Source of the DNA: an uncultured Sutterella sp.
GTDB lineage: Bacteria > Pseudomonadota > Gammaproteobacteria > Burkholderiales > Burkholderiaceae_F
NCBI GenBank assembly: GCA_905206345.1
Contig: CAJLGW010000041.1
Span: 1-16,869 of the forward strand
Reading direction: 5' to 3'
Length of the DNA: 16,869 nucleotides
Part shown: positions 1 through 6,899 of the stretch, piece after piece
How the letters are laid out: each line of letters opens with the position of its first letter
Position numbering within the stretch: the first letter of the stretch is position 1
Position numbers and translations under genes: made by a program
The notes under the pieces: model-generated
The model's input: only the letters and a program-made list of their open reading frames with translations
The model's database searches: none
Told to the model about the DNA's origin: nothing

Positions 1-163
1 ATTCTCTGACTTTGTCAACTTATTTATCAATTTCACACGTTTTCGTGATGAACCGGAACGATATTTTTCAGGCCAGCTATAGAGAATTTCGCTAAAATCA
101 ATAGCCGTACATTAAAGAGGCTCTGCCTTGGTTCAATTTCCTACTTTCTTAAGAGAATTTCAA

Positions 164-1783
164 ATGACTTGCTCTACACTCGGCCATAAGTTTTTACGCT
201 CACCGCTTTTGAATCGCGGTTCGGCATTCACCGAAGAGGAGCGCTGCCAAAGTGGCCTCCGCGGTTTATTGCCGGCACGAGTTGAAACATTGGAAGAGCA
301 AGCGAAGCGTGCCATTACGGTCATGCGTCGCTTCCCCACGGGATTGCAACGTTACATCTATTTGGATGCCTTGCACAACACGAACGAAACGCTCTTTTTC
401 AAGGTGGTCTCTGACTACATTGAAGAAGTGATGCCGATCATCTACACGCCGACTGTTGGTGAGGCTTGCCAAGAGTTCAGCCACATCTTCATGCAAACGC
501 GTGGTCTTTATGTCACGATAAATGACAAGGGCCATATTGCTCAGTTGTTGGATAACGTGGCTCAAGACGACGTCGAAGTGATCGTGGTCACGGACGGCCA
601 ACGTATTTTGGGCTTGGGTGACCAAGGCGTCAATGGTATGGGCATTCCTATCGGTAAGTTGGCCCTTTACACGGCTTGCGCCGGTGTGGCTCCGGAAAAG
701 ACGTTGCCGGTGACGATTGATGTGGGTACCAATAATCCCACGTACTTGACTGATCCGATGTATCTCGGTCTTCGCCATGAACGTATTTGCGGTGCTGCTT
801 ATGACGAATTGATTGACGAATTCATGGACGCCGTTCGCAAGCGCTGGCCCAACGTTTTGGTTCAATTTGAAGACTTCGGTAACGCTAACGCTTTCCGTTT
901 GTTGGATCGTTGGAAAGATAAGAGCTTGTGCTTTAACGATGACATTCAAGGCACGGCTTGCGTGGCTTTGACGGGCTTTTACTCTGCCATGCGTGTGACG
1001 GGTGGCAAGCTCGCCGATCAACGCGTTTTGTTCTTGGGTGCCGGCGAAGCTGCAACGGGTATTGCCAATTTGATCGCTGCTGCTATTGCTGATGAAACGG
1101 GTCTGCCGATGGAAGAAGCCCGTAAGCGCTGCTTCCTCTTTGACTCTAAGGGTTTGGTGGAATCCACCCGCACGGGCTTGACCTCTCATAAGAAGGACTT
1201 TGCTCACGACGCACAACCCGCAACGAGCTTCTTGCAAGCCGTTCAACAATTGCGCCCGACCGCTATCGTTGGTGTGGCCGCATTGCCTAACGCCTTTGAC
1301 TCTATGGTCATTGGTGAAATGAGTGCTATTAACGAGCGTCCCATTATCTTTGCCTTGTCTAACCCGACTTCGAAGGCTGAATGCACGGCAGAGATGGCTT
1401 ACCAATTCTCTGACGGTCGTGCTTTGTTTGCTTCCGGTTCTCCTTTCGATACGGTTCAATACAAGGGCAAGACCTTTGTGCCGCGTCAAGGCAACAACTC
1501 CTATGTGTTCCCGGCTTTGGGGCGCGCTGCTACCTTTGTTAAGGCAAAGACCATGCCAACGGGGATGTTCTTGGCTGCCTCTCGTAAGTTGGCAGAGTTG
1601 GTGACGCAAGAAGATTTGGATAACGGTAGCTTGTACCCGTCCTTGACGGAAATTCGTCCGATTTCTGAAGCGATTTCTGTGGCCGTGGCTCAATGGGCTT
1701 ACGACAACGGTTTGGCAACGGCTGAAAAACCGGAAGATTTGGATGCTGCTGTGAAGGCCAGCATGTACACGCCTCACTACTAA
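164..1783 (+). CDS. NADP-type malic enzyme (oxaloacetate-decarboxylating malate dehydrogenase)
   Basis: Cytoplasmic enzyme that oxidatively decarboxylates L-malate to pyruvate and CO2 with reduction of NAD(P)+. Numbered from the ATG at 164 (539 aa): YTPTVG at 94-99, TDGxRILGLGD at 143-153, the GMGIPIGKL segment with the probable catalytic Lys165, the metal-binding QFEDF and FNDDIQGTA (257-265), the dinucleotide fold GAGEAATGIA (292-301) and LSNPTS (398-403). Length and motifs are those of the single-domain malic enzymes, not the phosphotransacetylase fusion. Several stretches resemble plant and animal enzymes more than E. coli MaeA, and Lys343 aligns with the lysine that favours NADP in pigeon and plant enzymes, so NADP preference is inferred. 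An in-frame TTG at 128, with AAAGAGG 7 bases before it, would add 12 residues; ATG 164 has AAGAGA at a similar distance and I cannot exclude either. No convincing promoter is seen in bases 1-127. Confidence 0.93.
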   Translation: MTCSTLGHKFLRSPLLNRGSAFTEEERCQSGLRGLLPARVETLEEQAKRAITVMRRFPTGLQRYIYLDALHNTNETLFFKVVSDYIEEVMPIIYTPTVGEACQEFSHIFMQTRGLYVTINDKGHIAQLLDNVAQDDVEVIVVTDGQRILGLGDQGVNGMGIPIGKLALYTACAGVAPEKTLPVTIDVGTNNPTYLTDPMYLGLRHERICGAAYDELIDEFMDAVRKRWPNVLVQFEDFGNANAFRLLDRWKDKSLCFNDDIQGTACVALTGFYSAMRVTGGKLADQRVLFLGAGEAATGIANLIAAAIADETGLPMEEARKRCFLFDSKGLVESTRTGLTSHKKDFAHDAQPATSFLQAVQQLRPTAIVGVAALPNAFDSMVIGEMSAINERPIIFALSNPTSKAECTAEMAYQFSDGRALFASGSPFDTVQYKGKTFVPRQGNNSYVFPALGRAATFVKAKTMPTGMFLAASRKLAELVTQEDLDNGSLYPSLTEIRPISEAISVAVAQWAYDNGLATAEKPEDLDAAVKASMYTPHY

Positions 1784-1810
1784 TTCTTTGTCTTTAAGTA
1801 AGGAATGAAA

Positions 1811-1844
1811 CTTGAGGCGGCACAGACCGCCTCAAGCTCGTTTT
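1811..1844 (+). terminator. Rho-independent terminator of the malic enzyme gene
   Basis: A perfect 10-bp stem (1811-1820 with 1827-1836), loop of 6, followed by CTCG and a TTTT run. It lies 28 bases after the malic enzyme stop. Its T-run ends only about 12 bases before the GTG start of scpA, so scpA must be reached by readthrough or by a promoter overlapping the terminator. Confidence 0.8.
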
Positions 1845-1855
1845 AGAGATCATCT

Positions 1856-2722
1856 GTGAAAGAAAATAATCCTTTAATCGACGTTGAGCCGTCATTGATT
1901 CCAGATATGACGCCCGCTTTTGATGACGTGGCCGTTGTGGCTCGTTTGAAAGGGGAAGCGTTGCTCACGTTTCCTGAGGATCTTTATATTCCGCCGGATG
2001 CTCTCAAGCTTTTTTTAGAGTCTTTTGAAGGGCCCTTTGACCTTTTACTCTACCTTATTCGTAAGCAACGCTTAGACCTCACTGAAATTTCGGTTGCAGC
2101 GGTCACTGATCAATACATGCAGTACGTGGAACAAATCCGTGTGCATAACATGGAGTTAGCGAGTGACTACCTTGTGATGGCCGCTGACTTGATGATGATT
2201 AAAAGTCGTCTGCTTTTACCGGTTGCACCGAGCGAAGACGGGGAAGAGGAAGAAGATCCGACGGCACGTATTTTGCGAGAAGTCGCAGAGTACGAAAAGA
2301 TTCAGGTGGCCGCGCAGCTATTAAATGCCTTACCGACCGTGGGAGACGGTTTTTGGCGTGGCTACATTGGGCAGCCATCCGAAGAAGAGGCGCCTTTACC
2401 AGAGGTGTTGCCGCAAGAGTTGGCTCGCGTGTGGATGAGCGTGATGAAAAACGCCAATCTGAAGATTAATCACACGGTGGCTCGACAAGAACTCTCCATT
2501 CATGAATTCATGTCTGTGGTGATTCGTGAAGTGGAAAATGCGCCTTTTGTGAGTTTTGACGAGTTAGTGCAAAAGCAAACCACGATGCAAGCTAAAGTGG
2601 TGAGTTTTTTAGCGATTTTGGAACTTTCTCGTGAAGGACTAATTAGCATTACTCAGGCCGCACCCTATGCACCAATATATTGTTGCAAAAAGAAGGGCGC
2701 ACAAGGCTCCTTTTCTTTTTAA
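1856..2722 (+). CDS. scpA: Segregation and condensation protein A (ScpA, kleisin)
   Basis: Kleisin subunit that bridges the SMC ATPase heads and, with ScpB, forms the condensin that compacts and segregates the chromosome. The ScpA signature is visible: the N-terminal SMC-neck-binding helices around residues 48-95 containing ESFEGPFDLLLYLIRK (55-70), a helical stretch MAADLMMIKSRLLLP (108-122), a variable acidic linker (126-134, EDGEEEEDP) and a C-terminal winged helix (about 229-275) with FVSFDELV and LELSREGLISITQ. The 288-aa length fits the family. The start is GTG; AGAGAT lies about 5 bases upstream. scpB is not adjacent, unlike in many genomes. The last 14 residues, basic and then Gly/Ser/Phe-rich, are unusual for the family and their codons form an inverted repeat (see 2687-2720). 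Confidence 0.9.
   Translation: MKENNPLIDVEPSLIPDMTPAFDDVAVVARLKGEALLTFPEDLYIPPDALKLFLESFEGPFDLLLYLIRKQRLDLTEISVAAVTDQYMQYVEQIRVHNMELASDYLVMAADLMMIKSRLLLPVAPSEDGEEEEDPTARILREVAEYEKIQVAAQLLNALPTVGDGFWRGYIGQPSEEEAPLPEVLPQELARVWMSVMKNANLKINHTVARQELSIHEFMSVVIREVENAPFVSFDELVQKQTTMQAKVVSFLAILELSREGLISITQAAPYAPIYCCKKKGAQGSFSF
2687..2720 (+). terminator. Possible scpA terminator hidden in the 3' end of the coding sequence
   Basis: AAAAAGAA (2687-2694) can pair with TTCTTTTT ending at 2720, extended by GGG with CTCC after a two-base bulge; the loop is about 10 bases. The T-rich arm covers the last codons and stop of scpA. The stem is mostly A-T, so this is a weak call; the 7-bp hairpin at 2736-2753 could serve instead. 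Confidence 0.3.
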
Positions 2723-2735
2723 AATACGTTCTAAA

Positions 2736-2753
2736 TTGTGTCCGTTGACACAA
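2736..2753 (+). promoter_or_regulatory. Hairpin TTGTGTC-CGTT-GACACAA between scpA and terC
   Basis: A perfect 7-bp inverted repeat with a 4-base loop, 13 bases after the scpA stop and 39 bases before the terC ATG, followed by an A/T-rich stretch with TTTTT. It may end scpA transcription or be an operator for terC. The right arm contains a TTGACA hexamer but I see no good -10 partner at standard spacing. Confidence 0.4.
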
Positions 2754-2791
2754 ATATTAATTTTTACGTTTGAACAAAGGAACTTTTCATT

Positions 2792-3517
2792 ATGGAATGG
2801 TTGACTGAGATTATCACGACGATGCATTGGGGCGCCGTAGCTCAGATCATCATGATTGATATTTTGTTGGGTGGTGATAATGCCGTGGTGATTGCTTTGG
2901 CATGTCGTAATTTGCCGCCGCAACAACGCCGTCAAGGTATTTTCTGGGGCGTGTTTGGTGCTATCGCTTTGCGCGTTGTGCTCATTACCTGCGCCGTCTA
3001 CCTGTTAAGTTTGCCGATGCTCAAATTTTTGGCCGGTCTCTTGTTGATTTGGATCGGTGTCAAGCTTTTGGTTCCGCACGATGAGGATGAAAAGCACATC
3101 GAAGGCAGTACGCGTCTTTTGGCCGCCATTAAAACGATTATCGTGGCTGACTTGGTGATGAGTATCGATAACGTGATTGGTATTGCCGGTGCTGCGCAAG
3201 CCGCTCATGCTGACCACCAAACGGCTTTGATTATCTTCGGTCTCGTGGTGAGTGTGCCCTTCATTGTGTTCGGCAGCCAAGTGATTTTGAAGCTCTTTGA
3301 TCGCTTCCCGATCATCATCACCTTGGGCGGTGCGCTCTTGGGTTGGATCGGTGGTGGTTTGTTGGCAAGCGATATCTTTATTGCTGACTACCTCCCGCAA
3401 ACGCCGGTTGTTCACTATGGTGCCGCCGCTATCGGTGCTGTCGCTGTGGTTGCGCTTGCTCAGCTCGTTATGTCTCGCCGTAAGAAAGGTTCGATTGACG
3501 TTTCTAAGAGCGAATAA
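2792..3517 (+). CDS. TerC/YjbE-family integral membrane protein (probable metal ion exporter)
   Basis: Inner-membrane protein of the TerC superfamily, whose studied members export Mn2+ or load metal onto secreted proteins. The two diagnostic acidic repeats are present: IDILLGGDNAVVIALA (Asp23, Asp29) in the first helix region and ADLVMSIDNVIGIAG (Asp120, Asp126) in the inverted half. About seven hydrophobic segments, a charged cytoplasmic loop at 95-108 (HDEDEKHIEG) and a basic C-tail (SRRKKG) fit the short YjbE/YkoY type at 241 aa; there are no CBS or CorC domains. ATG with AAAGGAA about 10 bases upstream. The 69-base leader is too short to hold a yybP-ykoY manganese riboswitch. The exact substrate is unproven; tellurite resistance should not be inferred from the family name. 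Confidence 0.88.
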   Translation: MEWLTEIITTMHWGAVAQIIMIDILLGGDNAVVIALACRNLPPQQRRQGIFWGVFGAIALRVVLITCAVYLLSLPMLKFLAGLLLIWIGVKLLVPHDEDEKHIEGSTRLLAAIKTIIVADLVMSIDNVIGIAGAAQAAHADHQTALIIFGLVVSVPFIVFGSQVILKLFDRFPIIITLGGALLGWIGGGLLASDIFIADYLPQTPVVHYGAAAIGAVAVVALAQLVMSRRKKGSIDVSKSE

Positions 3518-3547
3518 CATCCTTAGTCACCAATGATTTTGTTGACA

Positions 3548-3601
3548 CAAAAGTGGGATATCACAAAGTCAAATTTTGACAGCGTGGTGTCCCATTTTTT
3601 T
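3548..3601 (+). terminator. Strong rho-independent terminator of terC
   Basis: An 11-bp stem, 3554-3564 with 3584-3594 (TGGGATATCAC with GTGGTGTCCCA, two G-U pairs), is followed by a run of seven Ts (3595-3601). The long loop contains a second small hairpin, GTCAA-ATT-TTGAC. An A-run before the stem can extend pairing into the T-run. Confidence 0.88.
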
Positions 3602-3609
3602 GTCTCTGA

Positions 3610-3885
3610 CGAACATGTGAGCAGAGGTATCAGTTAGCCTTTTTATATAGCTTTGAAATCCCGATTGGGTTGGAATTAAAAAATTCTGATGAAAAGACGA
3701 ACTTGATCTGTGCAACGCAGTGGACAAGTGCCACGGATATGACCAATGGTGTTTTCTACTACAAGACCGATACCAATTATCGAATTCGCTCGGTGGAATT
3801 AAAAAACATTGCCAAGGTGAAATATCAGGTGATGCCATTAGACAGTGTCAATGAGCAACCAACAGAATCAATCATTATTAAATAA
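3610..3885 (+). pseudogene. C-terminal remnant of a linear amide C-N hydrolase (choloylglycine hydrolase / penicillin V acylase family)
   Basis: An open frame of about 91 codons runs from just after the terC terminator to a TAA at 3883. Its translation carries the C-terminal hallmarks of the Ntn-hydrolase choloylglycine hydrolase family: the EIPIG turn (the family's 'iP.G' strand), then TQWTSATDMTNGVFYYKT, fitting the pattern T-x-W-T/S-x-x-x-D-x-x-N-x-x-Y-Y-K/R-T, and a final VELKNI strand. Complete members are about 320-350 aa and need an N-terminal catalytic Cys; here the first two-thirds are missing and the frame meets a TGA at 3607. The only possible starts inside (such as TTG 3670) lack a ribosome-binding site. 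I read it as a dead gene end left by a deletion next to terC. Family assignment rests on pattern memory, not a search. Confidence 0.65.
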
Positions 3886-3896
3886 TTCTAGTATCT

Positions 3897-3933
3897 AAAA
3901 AAGGCCTCTCATATATTCTTGAGAGGCCTTTTT
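3897..3933. terminator. Bidirectional terminator between convergent genes
   Basis: GGCCTCTCA (3903-3911) pairs perfectly with TGAGAGGCC (3920-3928), loop of 8, flanked by an A-run on the left and TTTTT on the right, so it works in both directions. It follows the acylase remnant (+) by 12 bases and the stop of the first NSS gene (-) by 13 bases. Confidence 0.92.
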
Positions 3934-3946
3934 GAATGATTACGGT

Positions 3947-5275
3947 TTAAATACTACGAAGCACAACCGTCACAATCACGATCGGGGAAATCACACCGAT
4001 ACCGATACGGATGAGGTTAAGCATCCAAGGCGAAATACCTTGAGCACTCGTTAATTGCTTGTGTGTTTCTTTCCAGTTGACCCAGGCGGCAATGATGGCC
4101 AAACCTAAAGCGGTGACTGGCATCCCGACGTTACTCGTTAGGTAATCCAAGAGGTCGAAAATGGTTTTGCCGAAAATCTTGAAGTCGGCCAAAGGACCAA
4201 AGGACATTGTGCAGAAAACGCCCACGGCCATCATGGAAACAAAGGCAACGGGGACGGCCGTACGACGGGGAATATTAATGTCATTTAATGCGGCCGTGAC
4301 GGCTTCAAAAATACTCACCGAACTCGTTAAGGCGGCCACAATCAAGCAGACATAAAAGAGAATGGCAAAGTATTGACCAAAAGGCATGTGAGCGAACACC
4401 GCAGGCATCGTCACGAACGTTAAACCGGGGCCGGCCGTCGGTTCAAGACCGAAAGCAAACACAGGCGGCATCACCATTAAGCCGCCTAAGAGAGCGGCGA
4501 TAATGCCTAAGAAAGCAATCCAAGCCGTCGAGCGCGGAAGATCTGCACCATCGGACAAGTAAGAGGCGTAAACAATCAACGTACCGGCACCCACGGACAA
4601 GGAGAAGAAGCAAAAACCCATGGCGTTAAAAAGCGAGTCGGCATTGAAGTCTTCCCAGTTGAAACTGAACATGAATTCGACACCGGCCCAGGCGCCCGGA
4701 AGCGTCAAGCCACGGATAATCAAAACCAACATCAAGATGAAAAGCGTGGGCATCAAATACTTTGCCAAGCGTTCAATCCCGCGTTGCACGCCAAAGATAA
4801 CAGTACCGGCCGTCATCAACATGAAGATTAATTGATAGAAGATGCCCAAGAGGGGATTACCGATGAATTGACCGAAGTAGTTACCTAATTGACTTAAATC
4901 GGTGACCAGCCCGTTACCCATCATGGCGTCAGCGGCGTAGGCCACGCACCAACCGCCCACGGTGGAGTAGAACGTCAAAATGAAAAAGCCCGTGAGCACA
5001 CCGATGAGGCCGAAGATCCCCCAAGGGCGAGACTTACCGACACGGATCATGCTCTTAATACTGGCTGCACGGCCTGCGCGACCCACAACAAGTTCCGCTA
5101 AGAGCAAGAACATCCCGATCGTAAAGCAAAAGACAATGTAGGGAATGATAAAGGCAGCACCACCGTTGGTACCGGCCATGTAGGGGAATTTCCAGATTGC
5201 ACCAAGGCCGACAGCAGCGCCGGCACTCGCGAGAATGAACCCGAGACGGGATGTCCATAAGTCACGTTTAGCCAT
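3947..5275 (-). CDS. Neurotransmitter:sodium symporter family amino-acid transporter (NSS paralogue 1)
   Basis: Inner-membrane Na+-coupled carrier with the LeuT fold. 442 aa with about 11 hydrophobic segments, the usual size of bacterial 11-TM members (TnaT, Tyt1, MhsT), which import hydrophobic and aromatic amino acids. TM1 carries ASAGAAVGLGAIWKFPY (16-32), TM2 has Glu61 (LeuT Glu62), TM3 Tyr103 (LeuT Tyr108), the unwound TM6 is FSLSVGAG (224-231), and TM8 reads VAALTSSVS (313-321). Na2 residues Ala314, Thr317 and Ser318 are kept, but the Na1 asparagines are Ala26 and Gly257. ATG 5275 is preceded by AGAGGT about 8 bases upstream. It is the last gene of the minus-strand transporter island, 149 bases after NSS paralogue 2; a 15-base element shared with the fadD upstream region lies 39 bases before the start. 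The substrate cannot be read from sequence. Confidence 0.9.
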   Translation of the reverse strand: MAKRDLWTSRLGFILASAGAAVGLGAIWKFPYMAGTNGGAAFIIPYIVFCFTIGMFLLLAELVVGRAGRAASIKSMIRVGKSRPWGIFGLIGVLTGFFILTFYSTVGGWCVAYAADAMMGNGLVTDLSQLGNYFGQFIGNPLLGIFYQLIFMLMTAGTVIFGVQRGIERLAKYLMPTLFILMLVLIIRGLTLPGAWAGVEFMFSFNWEDFNADSLFNAMGFCFFSLSVGAGTLIVYASYLSDGADLPRSTAWIAFLGIIAALLGGLMVMPPVFAFGLEPTAGPGLTFVTMPAVFAHMPFGQYFAILFYVCLIVAALTSSVSIFEAVTAALNDINIPRRTAVPVAFVSMMAVGVFCTMSFGPLADFKIFGKTIFDLLDYLTSNVGMPVTALGLAIIAAWVNWKETHKQLTSAQGISPWMLNLIRIGIGVISPIVIVTVVLRSI

Positions 5276-5314
5276 GATAAATTACCTCTTTTAAGGGGCA
5301 AAGACTGCGTAAAC

Positions 5315-5329
5315 ACTGATAAATAGCAG
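5315..5329 (-). promoter_or_regulatory. 15-base element shared with the fadD upstream region
   Basis: ACTGATAAATAGCAG on the + strand matches 14 of 15 bases at 14548-14562 (ACTGATAAATAACAG). Both copies have the same orientation relative to the downstream gene and lie 39 and 33 bases before the start codon. A shared regulator site or promoter element is possible; chance cannot be excluded. Confidence 0.3.
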
Positions 5330-5357
5330 TCAAATTTTTAATGATGAGAGACTTGTC

Positions 5358-5388
5358 GGCAGAGAAAAACAAGACATTTTTCTCTGCC
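5358..5388. repeat. 12-bp perfect inverted repeat between NSS paralogues 1 and 2
   Basis: GGCAGAGAAAAA (5358-5369) and TTTTTCTCTGCC (5377-5388) with a 7-base loop. It lies 36 bases after the NSS2 stop on the minus strand, where a terminator is expected, but no T-run follows the stem on either strand; the A/T tract sits inside the stem. It may still end NSS2 transcription, or protect the RNA 3' end. Confidence 0.5.
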
Positions 5389-5424
5389 TGGAGAAGACAT
5401 CAGATGGAAAGCTCTTTTAGATGC

Positions 5425-6771
5425 TTAACCAAGTAGCCCTGCGAGTGCGATGACAACAATCACGCAGGGCACGATAAATCGAATTGAAAACGCAATGATG
5501 TTCAAAAGTGTCGTATTCATGGGGCGAACCGTTTGTAATTGGTCTTTCATTGTGGGCCAAGCTAAGTAGCCACCTACAATAGCAATACCCATCGCTCCAA
5601 TCGGCATACCAATATTACTGGTGAGGTAGTCGAGTAAATCGAAAAATGTTCTACCCGCAAATTTCACATCAGATAAGGTGCTGAAGCTCAATGAGCAGAT
5701 TACCCCAATTGCGGCCAAAACAATAGTTATGACTAGGATACTTTGCTTACGGGCTAATCTGTATTGATCAACCAAGAATTGCACGCTCATCTCAATCATG
5801 CTGATGGCGCTCGTCAATGCGGCCACCGTTAAACAGGCGTAAAACAAGATGGCAAAGAATTGTCCAAAGGGCAATTGCGCAAAGACCGCAGGCATCGTTA
5901 CAAACGTCAAACCGGGGCCTGCTGCCGGATTTAATCCAAAGGCAAACACGGCGGGCATAATCATCAAACCGCCCAAAATTGCTGCAATGACAGCCAAGAA
6001 CGTAATCCACGCAACAGACGTTGGAAGGTTGACATCGTCACTTAAGTAGGAGCCATAGTTCATCATGGAACCAGAGCCCAAGGAGAGCGAGAAAAAGGCA
6101 AAGCCCAAGGCGTTTAAAAGGGAGTCGCCATTAAAAACGGAAGGGTCAAACTTAAACATGAAGTCGACACCTGCCCAAGCGCCAGGCAACGTCAAACCAC
6201 GAACGATTAGCAAAAGCATTAAAAGAAAGAGTATCGGCATCAAAATTTTGGAGATGCGCTCGATGCCCTTTTCAACACCAAAGGCGATGACTGCAACGCT
6301 TAAAAGCAGGAATGAAATTTGCATGCCAATGACTTTGGGGCCGTTGGTGACAAACTGATCAAAGGCGCCACCAAGTTTAGATGTATCGCTAATGAGGCCT
6401 TGCCCCATGAGGGCATCGACAAAATAGTTTAAGCACCAGCCGCCGATCACTTGGTAAAAGGCCATGATAAGAAAGCCCGCCAAGACGCTGATGACGCCGA
6501 CAATGCTCCAGTGTTTGCCACCAAAATGAGGAAGGGCGCGTGCAGGGCCACCACGCGCAGCACGGCCAAGAGACATTTCAATGAGCATCACAACGAGGCC
6601 CACCGCAATGGTCAGTAAGATGTAGGGGAGAATGAAGGCAGAACCGCCATTGGTGCCAGCCATGTATGGGAATTTCCAAATGGCACCGAGACCGACCGCG
6701 GAGCCGGCACTGGCTAAAATAAAGCCCAAACGCGATCCCCAAACGGATCGCGTGATCGTAGAAGTCGACAT
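5425..6771 (-). CDS. Neurotransmitter:sodium symporter family amino-acid transporter (NSS paralogue 2)
   Basis: Inner-membrane Na+-coupled carrier, 448 aa from the ATG at 6771, about 11 TM segments. TM1 carries ASAGSAVGLGAIWKFPYMAG (from residue 20), TM2 has the conserved Glu (IEMSLGRA), TM3 AFYQVIGGW, unwound TM6 FSLSLGSG (227-234), TM8 VAALTSAIS with Na2 residues Ala317, Thr320 and Ser321. The Na1 asparagines of LeuT are Ala30 and Ala260. A longer frame opens 20 codons upstream (6831), but ATG 6771 has AGGA about 8 bases before it and matches the N-termini of its three paralogues (MSTS.../MSQS...). Of the paralogues it looks closest to number 1 by eye. It lies downstream of the ABC operon with only a 119-base gap and no clear terminator between, so some co-transcription is possible; a candidate own promoter overlaps the end of the ATPase gene. 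Confidence 0.9.
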   Translation of the reverse strand: MSTSTITRSVWGSRLGFILASAGSAVGLGAIWKFPYMAGTNGGSAFILPYILLTIAVGLVVMLIEMSLGRAARGGPARALPHFGGKHWSIVGVISVLAGFLIMAFYQVIGGWCLNYFVDALMGQGLISDTSKLGGAFDQFVTNGPKVIGMQISFLLLSVAVIAFGVEKGIERISKILMPILFLLMLLLIVRGLTLPGAWAGVDFMFKFDPSVFNGDSLLNALGFAFFSLSLGSGSMMNYGSYLSDDVNLPTSVAWITFLAVIAAILGGLMIMPAVFAFGLNPAAGPGLTFVTMPAVFAQLPFGQFFAILFYACLTVAALTSAISMIEMSVQFLVDQYRLARKQSILVITIVLAAIGVICSLSFSTLSDVKFAGRTFFDLLDYLTSNIGMPIGAMGIAIVGGYLAWPTMKDQLQTVRPMNTTLLNIIAFSIRFIVPCVIVVIALAGLLG

Positions 6772-6870
6772 AGTTAAAGTCCTGTTGTTAGTAGCATGAG
6801 AATAACCAATGCGGATCCCCGTCAGTCTCAAGAAGGTTATTCAAGCTTTTTTTTGAGAAAGAATTTAACT

Positions 6871-6899
6871 ATTGTAGCTCTAAATGCGACTTAACCCAA
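6871..6899 (-). promoter_or_regulatory. Candidate sigma-70 promoter of NSS paralogue 2
   Basis: On the minus strand, TTGGGT (6894-6899) and TACAAT (6871-6876) are separated by exactly 17 bases. The -10 matches consensus in 5 of 6 positions, the -35 only in its TTG. The -35 lies in the last codons of the ABC ATPase gene; the NSS2 start is about 100 bases downstream. Confidence 0.35.

Noticed and set aside
266..1777. Long minus-strand open frame of about 500 codons opposite the malic enzyme
   Set aside because: It lies almost exactly antisense to a clear malic enzyme, has no recognisable motif and a composition expected from reading that gene backwards.
2723..2791. yybP-ykoY manganese riboswitch ahead of terC
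   Set aside because: Only 69 bases are available and the conserved motif is not seen; there is just one 7-bp hairpin.
2744..3551. 11-base direct repeat GTTGACACAAA on both sides of terC
   Set aside because: Exact 11-mers recur by chance many times in a window this size, and nothing else suggests an inserted element.
6772..6831. 20-residue N-terminal extension of NSS paralogue 2
   Set aside because: Paralogues begin at the position of the internal ATG, which has its own ribosome-binding site, and the extension is not hydrophobic or family-like.
6800..6841. 8-bp inverted repeat GAATAACC/GGTTATTC followed by a T-run on the + strand
   Set aside because: The T-run is on the strand opposite to all local genes, so it does not terminate a known transcript; an operator role is possible but unsupported.
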